Positions 8,547 through 17,841 of a DNA stretch of 52,679 bases are shown piece after piece; position 1 is the first letter of the stretch, and the number at the start of each line of letters is the position of its first letter. Source of the DNA: Pseudomonadota bacterium (GTDB lineage: Bacteria > Pseudomonadota > Alphaproteobacteria > Acetobacterales > Acetobacteraceae). The stretch covers positions 1 through 52,679 of the forward strand of contig JAJZGI010000010.1 of assembly GCA_021798575.1 (NCBI GenBank). The letters are read 5' to 3'. The notes under the pieces were generated by a model, which saw nothing but the letters and a program-made list of their open reading frames with translations, had not been told where the DNA came from and ran no database searches. The position numbers and the translations under genes are program-made.

Positions 8547-9293
8547 ATGAAAATATTATCTTTTGAGGCGATTTCTAATAAAAAAGACCTGATGACCGCG
8601 TTTTTGCGGTCTCGCCTGGCGATCGTCGATGAGACCAACGACCCGGAGGAGGCGCTCGATCTAGTAAAATTCTATGATTATGACGTGATATTGCTGCGAC
8701 TGGCGGAGGACCGGTTGGGGGGCCTTGAAATCGTCCGGAAGCTGCGGCTCGCGCGGGTGCGAGCACCGGTGGTGGCGCTGGCGCGGACGATGAATGAGGC
8801 GGCGCGGCTGCGGGTGCTGCAAGCCGGGGCGGATGATCTGATCGTGGACGCGCTCTCCCACGAGGAGGTGTTCATGAAGGTGCAGAATCTGATCCGCCGC
8901 AGCCGGGGTTTCCAGGAGAATGCGCTGCGTATCGGCGCCGTCGAAATCAATATGAACGCCAAAAAAATCTACGCAAAAGGCAAGCCGGTTACCTTGACCA
9001 AAAAAGAGTATCAGATCGCCGAGATATTGGCGCTGCGCAAAGGCGTGGTGCTGAGCAAGGAGGCCATCTTGGATCATCTCTATGGCGGGCTGGACGAGCC
9101 CAACCCGAAGATCATCGATGTGTTCATTTGCAAAATCCGCAAAAAACTCCAGACCATGGGGGTCGACGACTTCATCGAGACGAACTGGGGGCGTGGCTAT
9201 ATGGTGATCGACCATCGCCAGGACGCGGGCGTGGAGGTGAACTTCCGCAATCTGTCGCCCGTATCCACGGCACCCTCCCGCGCGATTGCGTGA
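8547..9293 (+). CDS. CtrA-like response regulator with degenerate receiver domain
   Basis: 248 residues; ATG at 8547 (a GTG directly before it is also in frame), with GGGGG upstream. Residues 1-118 align without gaps to the CtrA receiver. Residues 130-218 are an OmpR-type winged helix almost identical in pattern to CtrA (LTKKEYQIAEILALRKG, LDHLYGGLDEPNPKIIDVFI, ETNWGRGYM). Key receiver residues are lost: the acidic pair after E7 is A8-I9, the phosphoacceptor D51 is Arg (DVILLRLAED), and the conserved Lys region reads IVDALSH. It should therefore not be switched by phosphotransfer. A 28-residue tail follows the DNA-binding domain. It probably binds CtrA-type TTAA-N7-TTAA sites. A canonical ctrA is expected elsewhere. 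Confidence 0.88.
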   Translation: MKILSFEAISNKKDLMTAFLRSRLAIVDETNDPEEALDLVKFYDYDVILLRLAEDRLGGLEIVRKLRLARVRAPVVALARTMNEAARLRVLQAGADDLIVDALSHEEVFMKVQNLIRRSRGFQENALRIGAVEINMNAKKIYAKGKPVTLTKKEYQIAEILALRKGVVLSKEAILDHLYGGLDEPNPKIIDVFICKIRKKLQTMGVDDFIETNWGRGYMVIDHRQDAGVEVNFRNLSPVSTAPSRAIA

Positions 9294-9327
9294 GCCTCTG
9301 AGTCTCTGAGCGGTCGAGAGGCTCGCT

Positions 9328-9750
9328 CTACCCCGTAATATCGATCCCGGCGAAGAAGAACCCGATCTCCTCGGCCGCTGCCTCAGGCGCGTCCGAGCCA
9401 TGCACGGAATTGGCCTCGATCGATTCCGCGAACGCCGCGCGGATGGTCCCGGCGTCGGCCTTCTTCGGGTCGGTCGCACCCATGATCTCACGGTTTTTCA
9501 GCACCGCATCCTCGCCCTCCAGCACCTGCGCCACCACCGGGCCCGAGACCATGAAGCTGACCAGATCCTTGAAAAACGGCCGCTCCGCATGAACGGCATA
9601 GAACGCCTCGGCCTGGGCCTGGGTGAGCTGTAAACGCCGTGTCGCGATGATGCGCAGACCCGCGCCCTCGAACATGGCGTTGATCTGGCCCGTGAGGTTG
9701 CGCCGCGTTGCGTCCGGCTTGATGATCGAGAGTGTGCGCTGCGTCGCCAT
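9328..9750 (-). CDS. ndk: Nucleoside diphosphate kinase
   Basis: 140 residues from [19 protein letters not shown], the usual length. Ndk moves the gamma phosphate from ATP to NDPs through a phospho-His. The nucleotide-binding start SIIKPDA, the loop [12 protein letters not shown] and the active-site [13 protein letters not shown] with catalytic His are all present. Upstream in-frame ATGs (to 9843) would add an unusual leader and are rejected. It is convergent with the CtrA-like gene and divergent from the ABC-F gene. Confidence 0.95.
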   Translation of the reverse strand: MATQRTLSIIKPDATRRNLTGQINAMFEGAGLRIIATRRLQLTQAQAEAFYAVHAERPFFKDLVSFMVSGPVVAQVLEGEDAVLKNREIMGATDPKKADAGTIRAAFAESIEANSVHGSDAPEAAAEEIGFFFAGIDITG

Positions 9751-9841
9751 GATATTTATGCCCTGCATGAGTGATATGGCCGGGCCATAGCCGGGCCATG
9801 CAGGGTGTGCAAGCCATGCCGGGCGGGCTACAGGGTCGGCC

Positions 9842-11725
9842 ATGAGTGTCCTGAACCTTGAGAACCTCTCCTATGGCATCGCGGGCCGCGCTTTGCTGGA
9901 GCGGGCGAATCTGCTGGTGGACCCGGGCCGACGCATCGGCCTCATCGGCCGCAATGGCGCGGGTAAATCCACACTGCTGAAGCTCATCGCGGGGGAGTTG
10001 CAGCCCGATGGCGGGAGCATCCGCTTTGGCCAGCGCGTGCGGCTGGGCTATGTCGCGCAGGAGGCACCGGGCGGGGATGTCACGCCGCTGGAGGTGGTGC
10101 TGAAAGCGGATGTCGAGCGCAGCACGCTGCTGGCCCAGGCCGAGGACACGGCCACGGCGCATGACCAGTTGGCGGAACTGCACGACCGGCTGCTCACCAT
10201 CGGCGCGGATGCCGCGCCCGCCCGCGCCGCGGCCATTCTCTCCGGCCTAGGCTTCTCCACCGCCTGGCAGGGCCTGGCCATGAGCAGCTTTTCGGGCGGC
10301 TGGCGGATGCGCGTCGCCCTGGCCGCCGTGCTGTTCTCCGCGCCTGACCTCCTGCTGCTGGACGAGCCCACCAACCACCTGGACCTGGAAGCCACCCTCT
10401 GGCTGGAGCAATATCTCGCAAAATTCCCCGGCGCGGTGCTGCTCGTCAGCCATGATCGCCAGCTCCTGGACCGCGCGGTGGAGGCGATCGCGCATCTCGA
10501 TGGCGGCAAGCTCACCCTCACACCTGGCGGCTTTGCCGAGTTCATCCGCATCAAGACCGAGCGCGCCCTGCAACAGACCCGCGCCGCCGAGCGCGCCGCC
10601 GAGCAGCGCGCGCACATGCAGAAATTCGTGGACCGCTTCCGCGCCCAGGCCTCCAAGGCGCGCCAGGCGCAGAGTCGGCTCAAGGCGCTGGAGCGCATGC
10701 CGCAGATCGAATCGGTGGTGGAGGACCACGCTACGCGTTTCTCCTTCCCCGAGCCCAACAAGCTGAGCCCGCCCATGCTGAGCCTGGATGGCGTGGATGT
10801 CGGCTATGACGGCAAAACCGTTCTGTCCGGCATCTCGCTGCGGATCGACATGGAGGACCGCATCGCCCTGCTCGGCACCAACGGCAACGGCAAATCCACC
10901 CTCGCCAAGCTGCTCGCCGGCCGGCTGGAGCCCATGCGTGGCCGCCAGTTCCGCACCGGCAATCTGCGCGTCGGCTATTTCGCGCAGCATCAGGAGGAGG
11001 ATCTGGTGGCGGTTGAAACACCCTATGAGCATCTCTCCCGCGCGCTGCCCAAAGCCACGCCGCCGCAGGTGCGCGCCCAGGCGGCGCGCTTCGGGCTGGA
11101 TGCCGACCGGGTGAACACCAAGGTCGCCGCCATGTCCGGCGGGGAGCGCGCGCGCCTGCTGCTGGCGCTGGCCACGCGCGATGCGCCGCATCTGCTGATC
11201 CTGGACGAGCCGACCAACCATCTGGACATCGACGCGCGAGACGCGCTGGTGCGCGCCCTCGCCGCGTTCGAGGGCGCGGTGCTGCTGATCTCGCACGACC
11301 CCTACCTCGTGGACCTTGTGGCGGACCGCCTGCTGCTGGTCTCAAACGGCAGGGTTGAGGCGCTGGAGGGGGATCTGAAATCCTACGCGGCTTCGGTCAC
11401 CGAGGGCAGCGCCAGCAGCGGCGGGGGCTCGCGCGATCATACCCGCCAGAATGACCGCGCGGAAGCCAAAAAAGCCCGCGCCCAGGCGAGAGGCAAAACC
11501 GCACCCCTGCGCCAGGCGGTGCGGGATGCCGAGCTGAAACTGGCGAAACTGAACGCCGAGCGAGGCCTGCTCGAAAAAAAACTCACCGAGCCCGGCATCT
11601 ATACCCAGGCCAAGGCCCGGGACCTCACCTACATCAATCAGCGCATCGCCAGTATCAAACGCGAGACGGATAGCGCCGAGCAAGCCTGGCTGGCCGCCGC
11701 CGCCGCGCTGGAGGAGGCAATTTGA
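9842..11725 (+). CDS. ABC-F family ATPase
   Basis: 627 residues with two ABC ATPase domains and no membrane segment. Domain 1 has Walker [10 protein letters not shown], signature [10 protein letters not shown] and Walker [16 protein letters not shown] charged helical linker at about 235-300 follows. Domain 2 has Walker [10 protein letters not shown], signature MSGGERARL and [16 protein letters not shown]-terminal extension (about 520-627) is Lys/Arg/Glu-rich coiled coil, as in YheS and Uup. ABC-F proteins act on the ribosome E site, helping translation or resistance; the exact subclass is not decided. A terminator-like hairpin follows at 11781-11804. Confidence 0.9.
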   Translation: MSVLNLENLSYGIAGRALLERANLLVDPGRRIGLIGRNGAGKSTLLKLIAGELQPDGGSIRFGQRVRLGYVAQEAPGGDVTPLEVVLKADVERSTLLAQAEDTATAHDQLAELHDRLLTIGADAAPARAAAILSGLGFSTAWQGLAMSSFSGGWRMRVALAAVLFSAPDLLLLDEPTNHLDLEATLWLEQYLAKFPGAVLLVSHDRQLLDRAVEAIAHLDGGKLTLTPGGFAEFIRIKTERALQQTRAAERAAEQRAHMQKFVDRFRAQASKARQAQSRLKALERMPQIESVVEDHATRFSFPEPNKLSPPMLSLDGVDVGYDGKTVLSGISLRIDMEDRIALLGTNGNGKSTLAKLLAGRLEPMRGRQFRTGNLRVGYFAQHQEEDLVAVETPYEHLSRALPKATPPQVRAQAARFGLDADRVNTKVAAMSGGERARLLLALATRDAPHLLILDEPTNHLDIDARDALVRALAAFEGAVLLISHDPYLVDLVADRLLLVSNGRVEALEGDLKSYAASVTEGSASSGGGSRDHTRQNDRAEAKKARAQARGKTAPLRQAVRDAELKLAKLNAERGLLEKKLTEPGIYTQAKARDLTYINQRIASIKRETDSAEQAWLAAAAALEEAI

Positions 11726-11780
11726 CAGGCCCCACGCTTGACGGAAATGGCGGGTTTGGCCATAAGCGGGCCTGATTTCA

Positions 11781-11804
11781 GGGCTGGCCCGTGCCAGCCC
11801 GTTT
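11781..11804 (+). terminator. Rho-independent terminator-like hairpin before rpmB
   Basis: Stem GGGCTGG (11781-11787) pairs with CCAGCCC (11794-11800), followed by GTTTT. It lies between the ABC-F stop and the rpmB start, so it may end the first transcript or act as a leader element for rpmB. Confidence 0.5.
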
Positions 11805-11827
11805 TGCGTCAATTCAAGGATCAACCC

Positions 11828-12127
11828 ATGGCCCGCCGTTGTGACCTGACCGGAAAAACCGTGCAATCTGGCAATAATGTCAGCCACGCGAACAACAAGA
11901 CCCGCCGCCGGTTCCTGCCGAACCTGCAGGAGACCTCGCTGCTCTCGGATGTTCTGGGCACGATCCGCCTGCGGCTCTCCACCCGCGCGATCCGCACGAT
12001 CGAGCATAATGGCGGGCTCGATGCCTATCTGCTCAGCCAGAACGACAGCAAGATGACCACCGAGGGCTTGGCGCTGAAGCGCCGGCTGGAGCGCGCCAGC
12101 GCCAAAAAATCCGCCAAAGCCGCCTGA
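11828..12127 (+). CDS. rpmB: 50S ribosomal protein L28
   Basis: 99 residues starting [20 protein letters not shown], a typical L28 N-terminus, and continuing [16 protein letters not shown]. The C-terminus is longer than in enteric L28 (about 78 residues) and ends in a basic Lys/Ala tail, as in other alphaproteobacteria. The normally present N-terminal metal-binding Cys pair is reduced to one Cys. L28 is a structural protein of the large subunit. An AAGGA sequence lies close upstream. Confidence 0.95.
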   Translation: MARRCDLTGKTVQSGNNVSHANNKTRRRFLPNLQETSLLSDVLGTIRLRLSTRAIRTIEHNGGLDAYLLSQNDSKMTTEGLALKRRLERASAKKSAKAA

Positions 12128-12158
12128 CGCATCAGCCTCTGGCGGTTGCACGGGTGCC

Positions 12159-12584
12159 ATGCTCATCCCTGTCACCGCAAAACTCGGGATCGACGATTCC
12201 GATCTGGATGAGAGCTTCATCACGGCTTCCGGGCCGGGCGGGCAGAATGTCAACAAGGTCGCCACCGCCGTGCAATTGCGTTTCAACCTACGCGCCTGCG
12301 GCAGCCTGCCTGAGAGCATGAAAACCCGCATTCAGGCGCTGGCCGGGCGACGTCTGAACCAGGATGGCGTCATCGTGATCACCGCCAACCGGTTCCGCAC
12401 CCAGTCACAGAACCGCGAGGACGCGCGAAAACGCCTGCTCGAGATGTTGCGCGCCGCCGCCGTGGCGCCGATCGTGCGCCAACCCACCCGGCCGACCAAA
12501 GCCTCCAAAACGCGGCGGTTGGCAGCAAAAACGCGCCGCGCCACCAGCCTGCGGGAGCGCCACGCGGCGGAGGAACCGGATTAG
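12159..12584 (+). CDS. arfB: Alternative ribosome-rescue factor ArfB (peptidyl-tRNA hydrolase)
   Basis: 141 residues. The N-terminal catalytic domain has the GGQ motif in ITASGPGGQNVNKVATAV, and the C-terminal tail is basic (RRLAAKTRRATSLRERHA) for insertion into the mRNA channel of stalled ribosomes. The short length and the basic tail separate it from class I release factors, which are over 300 residues. It follows rpmB by 31 bases and its stop overlaps the convergent aldehyde dehydrogenase stop by 4 bases. Confidence 0.93.
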   Translation: MLIPVTAKLGIDDSDLDESFITASGPGGQNVNKVATAVQLRFNLRACGSLPESMKTRIQALAGRRLNQDGVIVITANRFRTQSQNREDARKRLLEMLRAAAVAPIVRQPTRPTKASKTRRLAAKTRRATSLRERHAAEEPD

Positions 12585-14014
12585 CCGCTCGCCTGGCTGA
12601 TGAATTTGGTCACCAGATACGGCTCCAGCCCCTCGGCACCGCCTTCCGACCCATAGCCGCTGTCCTTCACCCCGCCGAACGGCGTCTCCGGCAGCGCCAG
12701 CCCATGGTGGTTGATCCCGATCATGCCGGATTCAATCCGCTCGCCCAGCGCCGTCGCGGTAGCGGCGGAGCGTGTATAGGCATAGGCCGCCAGCCCGTAG
12801 GGCAGGCGGTTCGCCTCAAGGATCGCCTCATCAAAACTATCGAAGGGCAGGAACAAAGCGAGCGGCCCGAATGGTTCCTCATGCAGCGCGCGTGTGTCAG
12901 GGCTGAGGTCGGTCAGCACGGTGGGCTCGAAAAAATAGCCCTTGTTGCCGGAGCGTTTGCCGCCGGTGCGGATCCTGGCGCCCTTCTGCACCGCATCGGC
13001 GATAAACCCCTCCATCGCGGCGACGCGGCGGTCGTTGGCGAGCGGCCCCATCGTCACCCCGGCGTCCAGCCCGGAGCCGAGTTTTATCGCCTCCGCCTCG
13101 CGCACGAAACGCTCCAGGAATGGCTCGAAAACTTCGTTCTGCACGATGAAGCGCGTGGGCGCGACGCATACCTGCCCGGCGTTGCGGAACTTATTGGCGC
13201 TGAGGATTTTCGCCGCGAGGTCGAGGTCGGCGTCGGCGCAGATGACCGCGGGCGCGTGCCCGCCCAGCTCCATCGTCGCGCGCTTCATGTTCGCACCCGC
13301 CAGCGCGGCCAGGTGCTTGCCAACCACCGTGGAGCCGGTGAAGGAAATTTTTTTCACCACCGGATGCGGGATCAGATATTCCGAGATCTCCGCCGGTTTG
13401 CCGAAGACGAGCTGCACCACGCCAGCCGGCACCCCGGCGTCGGCGTAGGCGCGCATCAGCTCGGCGCAGCTCGCCGGCGTCTCCTCCGGGCCTTTGAGGA
13501 TAAAGGCGCATCCGGCGGCGAGCGCCGCGGAGACCTTGCGCACCGCCTGGCTGATGGGGAAGTTCCATGGCGTGAAGCCCGCCACCACCCCCACCGGCGC
13601 GCGCACCGAGAGCTGATACACCCCGGCACTGCGCGCCGGGATGACGCGGCCATAGGCGCGCCGACCCTCCTCGGCGAACCAGTCGATCACATCCGCCGAG
13701 CCCAGCGTCTCGGCGAGGGACTGCTCGAGCGGTTTGCCCTGCTCGGTCGTCATCAGCCGGGCGATCGCCTCCGCCCGCTCGCGCAGCAGGTCTGCCGCCC
13801 GGCGCATGATTTTGGAGCGCTCGAAGGCGGACAGGTTGGACCAGACGGTGAAGCCCCTGGCCGCCGCGGCCAGTGCGAGGTCCAGCTCCGGCGGGCCCGC
13901 ATGGGAAGCCTGGCCGAGCACCTCCTCGGTCGCGGGGTTGATGATGTCGAGCGTGCGGCCATTTGCCGCCGCCTGCCATTTTCCGTCGATATGCAGCAAG
14001 ACGTTTGGATACAT
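12581..14014 (-). CDS. NAD(P)-dependent aldehyde dehydrogenase, succinate-semialdehyde type
   Basis: 477 residues, the usual ALDH length. It has TPWNFPISQAVRKV, the cofactor motif FTGSTVVGKHL, the catalytic-Glu segment MELGGHAPAV and the catalytic Cys in NAGQVCVAPTRF. The C-terminal block FGGVKDSGYGSEGG resembles GabD-type succinate-semialdehyde dehydrogenases. It lies 11 bases after the class III aminotransferase on the same strand. The pair suggests breakdown of an omega-amino acid or polyamine: transaminase to semialdehyde, then oxidation to the acid. The exact substrate is not decided. Confidence 0.88.
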   Translation of the reverse strand: MYPNVLLHIDGKWQAAANGRTLDIINPATEEVLGQASHAGPPELDLALAAAARGFTVWSNLSAFERSKIMRRAADLLRERAEAIARLMTTEQGKPLEQSLAETLGSADVIDWFAEEGRRAYGRVIPARSAGVYQLSVRAPVGVVAGFTPWNFPISQAVRKVSAALAAGCAFILKGPEETPASCAELMRAYADAGVPAGVVQLVFGKPAEISEYLIPHPVVKKISFTGSTVVGKHLAALAGANMKRATMELGGHAPAVICADADLDLAAKILSANKFRNAGQVCVAPTRFIVQNEVFEPFLERFVREAEAIKLGSGLDAGVTMGPLANDRRVAAMEGFIADAVQKGARIRTGGKRSGNKGYFFEPTVLTDLSPDTRALHEEPFGPLALFLPFDSFDEAILEANRLPYGLAAYAYTRSAATATALGERIESGMIGINHHGLALPETPFGGVKDSGYGSEGGAEGLEPYLVTKFISQASG

Positions 14015-14025
14015 TTTATGCCCCT

Positions 14026-15348
14026 TCAGGCTGAGATAATCACCCGGCGCGTGATTTCCAGCATCTGTGAAATCTCATCGGTGCTCGCGGCAAACGGCGG
14101 GGCGAGGACGATCGTATCTCCGGCGTTGCGCAGCACCAGCCCGGCCTCGAAAGCCTTGCAAAGCACCTTGAAGCCGCGCTCGCCGGGCTTGCCGCGCGGC
14201 TCGAGGTCGATCGCGCCCAGCAGGCCGAAGCCGCGCGTGTCGGTCACGTAGGGCAGATCACGGAAGGCGCCGACCTGCTCCAGAAACGCCGGGGCGAGGG
14301 CGCGTACCCGCGCGAATGTATCCTCTTCGCGGAAAATTTTCAGCGTGGCGAGGCCGGCCGCGCAGGCCGCCGGATGCGCGGAGTAGGTATAGCCATGGTA
14401 GAGCTCCACCGTGTCCGGCGGCGCGCTGTCCAGTATTGTCTGCTGGACATCCTCCCGCACCGCGACGGCCGACATCGGGATGCACCCGTTGGTGAGCGCC
14501 TTGGCCATGGTCATGATATCGGGCACCACGCTGAAGGTATCGGCGGCGAAGGCCTGGCCGGTGCGGCCAAAGCCGGTGATCACCTCATCGAAGATCAGCA
14601 GGATGCCATGCTGGGTGCAGATCTCCCGCAGGCGCTGCAAGTAGCCCTTGGGCGGCACCAGAATGCCGGTGGAACCGGCGATGGGCTCGACGATGCAGGC
14701 GGCGATCGTGTCGGCGCCGTGCAGATCCACAAAACGTTGCAGGTCATCGGCGAGGTTGGCGCCGTGCGTGCCCTCTCCCATCTCGAACTGGTTTTCAGCT
14801 ATTTTGGTGTGGCGCAGATGCGAGACGCCGGGCAGGCCGACGCCGAAGCCTTTGCGGTTGTTCACCATGCCGCCGACCGACCAGCCGCCGAAATTCACCC
14901 CGTGGTAGCCGCGCTCCCGGCCGATGAGGCGCTGGCGCGCACCCTGGCCGCGCGCGCGGTGGTACTGGATGGCGATCTTCAGCGCGCTCTCAACCGCCTC
15001 GGAGCCGGAGCTTGCGAACAGGACCCGGTTGAGGCCGACGGGGAGCATCTGCGCGAGCTCAGCCGCGAGCTGGAAGGCGGCAGGCACGCCGAACTGGAAC
15101 GGCGGGGCGTAGTCCAGCTCTTCCATCTGCCTGGTTACCGCCTCGCGGATCTCCGGGCGGCCATGGCCGAGCGGGATGCAGTAGAGGCCGGACGAGCCAT
15201 CCAGCAGTTTTTCACCTCTTGTATTAAAATAATAGACACCCTCGGCCCGGGCGATGATCCTCGGCTGCTCCAGAAATTGCCGATTGGCGGTAAATGGCAT
15301 CCATTGGTGCATGAGCGGGTGGTTGCTGGCGCGGCTGGTGGCGGACAT
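14026..15348 (-). CDS. Class III (omega-amino acid) aminotransferase
   Basis: 440 residues. PLP-enzyme fold type I features are seen: ASSGSEAVESALKIA (phosphate-binding), RERGYHGVNFGG, LLIFDEVITGFGRTG (cofactor Asp) and TMAKALTNGCIPM with the Schiff-base Lys. The start MHQWMPFTANRQF resembles beta-alanine:pyruvate transaminases. It would transfer the terminal amino group of an omega-amino acid to pyruvate, giving a semialdehyde for the next gene. It is divergent from ahpC. Confidence 0.88.
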   Translation of the reverse strand: MSATSRASNHPLMHQWMPFTANRQFLEQPRIIARAEGVYYFNTRGEKLLDGSSGLYCIPLGHGRPEIREAVTRQMEELDYAPPFQFGVPAAFQLAAELAQMLPVGLNRVLFASSGSEAVESALKIAIQYHRARGQGARQRLIGRERGYHGVNFGGWSVGGMVNNRKGFGVGLPGVSHLRHTKIAENQFEMGEGTHGANLADDLQRFVDLHGADTIAACIVEPIAGSTGILVPPKGYLQRLREICTQHGILLIFDEVITGFGRTGQAFAADTFSVVPDIMTMAKALTNGCIPMSAVAVREDVQQTILDSAPPDTVELYHGYTYSAHPAACAAGLATLKIFREEDTFARVRALAPAFLEQVGAFRDLPYVTDTRGFGLLGAIDLEPRGKPGERGFKVLCKAFEAGLVLRNAGDTIVLAPPFAASTDEISQMLEITRRVIISA

Positions 15349-15461
15349 GGCGGTTCTCCTCTTTTCCCCTAGCTTACTATATTAAACACTTATGGCCAGC
15401 AAAATTTTACGCTGCACCCGCCAATTTGTGATAAAGTTTTCGGTGGCATATGGTCAGTCGA

Positions 15462-15475
15462 CCACATATATGTGG
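15462..15475. promoter_or_regulatory. Perfect 14-bp palindrome upstream of ahpC
   Basis: CCACATATATGTGG at 15462-15475, 33 bases before the ahpC start, in the 159-base divergent gap between the aminotransferase and ahpC. A second ATATGG-containing half lies at 15448-15453. It has the size and place of an operator, perhaps of a peroxide or redox regulator, but matches no consensus I can name. Confidence 0.4.
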
Positions 15476-15507
15476 CCCGAACACAACCGTAACCAAAGGA
15501 AATTTGA

Positions 15508-16062
15508 ATGCTGACCGTTGGCGACCAATTCCCTGAATTTTCTCTCACCGCCGTGAAGGGTGGGCCCGAGGGGCTGAAACTGGATACCGCATTCATTGAA
15601 ATGACCGAAAAGACCGACGCCGGAAAATGGAAGATCGTGTTTTTCTGGCCGAAGGATTTCACCTTCATCTGCCCGACCGAGATCGTCGCGTTCGGCAAAA
15701 TTCAGGGTGACTTCGCGGATCGGGACGCGGTGGTCTACGGCGTCTCGACCGACAGCGACTTCGTGCATCTGAACTGGCGGCTGCACCATGACGACCTGAA
15801 GACGCTCACCATCCCGATGCTGGCGGATGTGAAGCGCGAACTCTCCGAGGCGCTGGGGATTCTCTCCAAATCCGCGGGCGTGGCGCTGCGCGCAACCTTC
15901 ATCGTCGACCCTGAGAATGTCATCCGCTTCGTCTCGGTCAACGACCTCGATGTGGGCCGCAACCCGGCTGAGGTACTGCGCGTGCTCGACGGCCTGCAGA
16001 GCGACGAGCTCTGCCCCTGCAACTGGCAGAAGGGCGACGCGTTCATCCAACTCGCCGCGTAA
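15508..16062 (+). CDS. ahpC: Peroxiredoxin AhpC
   Basis: 184 residues. AhpC reduces peroxides with the peroxidatic Cys in FTFICPTEIVAFG; a resolving Cys pair lies in ELCPCNWQKGD near the C-terminus. FFWPKDFTF instead of FFYPADFTF, together with the neighbour ahpD, marks the AhpC class that is reduced by AhpD (as in mycobacteria) instead of AhpF. The ribosome site AAAGGAAATTTG lies just before the ATG. A strong terminator-like hairpin separates it from ahpD. Confidence 0.93.
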   Translation: MLTVGDQFPEFSLTAVKGGPEGLKLDTAFIEMTEKTDAGKWKIVFFWPKDFTFICPTEIVAFGKIQGDFADRDAVVYGVSTDSDFVHLNWRLHHDDLKTLTIPMLADVKRELSEALGILSKSAGVALRATFIVDPENVIRFVSVNDLDVGRNPAEVLRVLDGLQSDELCPCNWQKGDAFIQLAA

Positions 16063-16091
16063 TTTCACCCGCCGTATCCATGGTTTTCAGC

Positions 16092-16124
16092 AACGCCGGG
16101 GGAGGTATGATCCCCCGGCGTTTT
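16092..16124 (+). terminator. Hairpin with T-run between ahpC and ahpD
   Basis: A 12-bp perfect stem pairs 16092-16103 with 16111-16122 around a 7-base loop and ends in TTTT. This is a good rho-independent terminator. Because ahpD follows at once, it may act as a partial terminator that lowers ahpD relative to ahpC. Confidence 0.7.
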
Positions 16125-16139
16125 CATGAGGAGTAACAG

Positions 16140-16673
16140 ATGTCGATCGATGCTTTGAAGGAGCGGCTGCCCGAATACGCCAAGGATCTGAAGCTCAACC
16201 TCGGCTCGCTGGCGGCCGAGGTCTCACTCAACACCCAGCAGCGCGCGGGTACCTTCGTGGTGAGCGCGCTGGCCTCGCGCAATGCGGAGGTCACACGCGG
16301 CATCGTCGCGGAATTCGGCCCACAGCTCTCTCCTGAGGCGCTGCACGCCGCGAAGGCCGCCGCCGCGATGATGGGCATGAACAATGTGTACTATCGGTTC
16401 GTGCATCTGGTCGGCGGGGACTACCCGCGGCTGCCGGCCCGGCTGCGGATGAACATCATCGGCAAACCGGGCGTGGAGAAGGTGGATTTCGAGCTATGGT
16501 CGCTCGCCGCCTCCGCCGTGAATGGCTGCGGCATGTGCATGACCAGCCATGAGCAGATGGTGCGGGAGAGCGGGCTCAGCCAGGAGCAGGTGCAGGCGGC
16601 GGTGCGCATCGCCTCGGTGGTGCACGCCGTGGCGGCGGTGCTGGAGGGTGAGGACGCGCTGGCCGGGATCTGA
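16140..16673 (+). CDS. ahpD: Alkyl hydroperoxide reductase AhpD
   Basis: 177 residues, all-helical carboxymuconolactone-decarboxylase fold. The active site is the CxxC in [18 protein letters not shown], with the conserved downstream His and Glu of the AhpD signature. It passes electrons (via lipoamide in mycobacteria) to AhpC. The start [21 protein letters not shown] is typical. SD-like GAGGAG lies just upstream (near 16127). It sits directly behind ahpC. Confidence 0.93.
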   Translation: MSIDALKERLPEYAKDLKLNLGSLAAEVSLNTQQRAGTFVVSALASRNAEVTRGIVAEFGPQLSPEALHAAKAAAAMMGMNNVYYRFVHLVGGDYPRLPARLRMNIIGKPGVEKVDFELWSLAASAVNGCGMCMTSHEQMVRESGLSQEQVQAAVRIASVVHAVAAVLEGEDALAGI

Positions 16674-16688
16674 CGGCCAGCGCCCGGA

Positions 16689-17471
16689 TCAGCCCTGGCG
16701 CTCCAGCATGAGCTGCTTGACCCGGCCGATCGCCTTGGCCGGGTTGAGCCCCTTGGGGCAGGTCTGCGTGCAGTTCATGATCGTATGGCAGCGGTAGAGC
16801 TTGAACGGGTCCTCCAGCGCATCCAGCCGCTGGCCGGTGCGCTCGTCGCGCGAATCGGCGATCCAGCGGTAGGCCGCCATCAGCACGGCGGGGCCGAGGT
16901 AGCGGTCCCCGTTCCACCAGTAGCTCGGGCAGGAGGTGGTACAGCAGAAGCACAGGATACACTCCCATAGCCCATCGATATCCGCGCGTTCCTCCTTGCT
17001 CTGTAGCCGTTCGCCGTCCGGCGGCGCGGCGGTCTCGGTCTGTAGCCAGGGCTCGATGGCGCGGTACTGCGCATAGGCCTGGCTGAGGTCCGGCACCAGG
17101 TCCTTCACCACCGGCATATGCGGCAACGGGTTGATGGCCACGCTGCCCTTGATCTCCTCGATCGGCTTCAGGCAGGCCAGCGTGTTCGTACCGTCGATAT
17201 TCATCGCGCAGGAGCCGCAGATACCCTCCCGGCAGGAGCGGCGGAACGTGAGCGAGGAGTCGATCTCGTTCTTGATCTTGATGATCGCGTCCAGCACCAT
17301 CGGGCCGCAGGTATCGAGGTCGACCTCATACGTGTCGGTGACCGGGTTTTTGCCGTCATCGGGGTTCCAGCGGTAGATGTTGAAGCTCTTCACGCGCTTC
17401 GCACCGGCCGCCGCCTTATAGGTTTTGCCCTTGCCGACCTTGGAGTTTTTTGGAAGTGTGAATTCGACCAT
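16689..17471 (-). CDS. sdhB: Succinate dehydrogenase iron-sulfur subunit
   Basis: 260 residues. All three clusters are seen: [2Fe-2S] ligands in [15 protein letters not shown] and TLACL, [4Fe-4S] ligands in [16 protein letters not shown], and [3Fe-4S]/[4Fe-4S] ligands in [20 protein letters not shown]. SdhB passes electrons from SdhA flavin to quinone in complex II. It normally follows sdhA directly; here an AT-rich 108-residue gene lies between them (17508-17834), so SdhB translation no longer couples to sdhA. The ATG at 17471 is preceded by AT-rich sequence. Confidence 0.96.
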   Translation of the reverse strand: MVEFTLPKNSKVGKGKTYKAAAGAKRVKSFNIYRWNPDDGKNPVTDTYEVDLDTCGPMVLDAIIKIKNEIDSSLTFRRSCREGICGSCAMNIDGTNTLACLKPIEEIKGSVAINPLPHMPVVKDLVPDLSQAYAQYRAIEPWLQTETAAPPDGERLQSKEERADIDGLWECILCFCCTTSCPSYWWNGDRYLGPAVLMAAYRWIADSRDERTGQRLDALEDPFKLYRCHTIMNCTQTCPKGLNPAKAIGRVKQLMLERQG

Positions 17472-17507
17472 AGATATATTCCTATTCTTCCCGCTTGAGT
17501 AATTTAC

Positions 17508-17834
17508 TCAAAGTCCTTCTCTAAAGAACCGCCTAAAATCTCCGAGTGCTTCGTTTTGTTCACCTCCACGCGAGATCGCAATTTCCTCACCGACTGAGAA
17601 AACAACAACATCCATCGTACGGTATCTGTTTCCCTTACGTTCAATAATGGCCTTCACTTTATTTTTTACGGAACCTACAGAATCGTCAGAACGTACAATA
17701 CAGAATTGAAGAAGGTCCTTACAAAAATGCTCAGAACCAAACCCATTCATTATATCTCTATAGATCGAGCCATAAAGATCTCCTGGCGGATTTTCTGGGC
17801 CATGTAGATCGAATGTAATCAGATAACGTGTCAT
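17508..17834 (-). CDS. Small hypothetical protein inserted in the sdh operon
   Basis: 108 residues from MTRYLITFDLHGPENPPGDL, starting 7 bases after the sdhA stop; an extended start inside sdhA (17879) is unlikely. The beta-strand start (RYLITFDL), a helix with DLYGSIYRDIM and a central FCIVRSDDSVGSVKNKVKAI suggest a small ferredoxin-like alpha/beta fold, of the sort seen in Cas2/VapD/SinR-like proteins. This is a shape resemblance only and no catalytic residue can be assigned. The DNA is clearly AT-rich: bases 17581-17640 are 26/60 G+C by my count, against strongly GC-rich sdhA and sdhB. This points to recent transfer. Confidence 0.7.
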   Translation of the reverse strand: MTRYLITFDLHGPENPPGDLYGSIYRDIMNGFGSEHFCKDLLQFCIVRSDDSVGSVKNKVKAIIERKGNRYRTMDVVVFSVGEEIAISRGGEQNEALGDFRRFFREGL

Positions 17835-17841
17835 CGAAATT

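Noticed and set aside
9293-9323. Terminator after the CtrA-like gene
   Set aside because: The stem AGCCTCT/AGAGGCT is only 7 bp with a 17-base loop and no T-run.
12704-14251. 515-codon frame opposite the aldehyde dehydrogenase
   Set aside because: Shadow frame; the - strand protein has a complete catalytic Cys/Glu and cofactor motif.
17508-17834. Calling the inserted gene Cas2
   Set aside because: Only the beta-strand start resembles Cas2; no cas1, repeats or conserved active-site Asp pattern can be shown.
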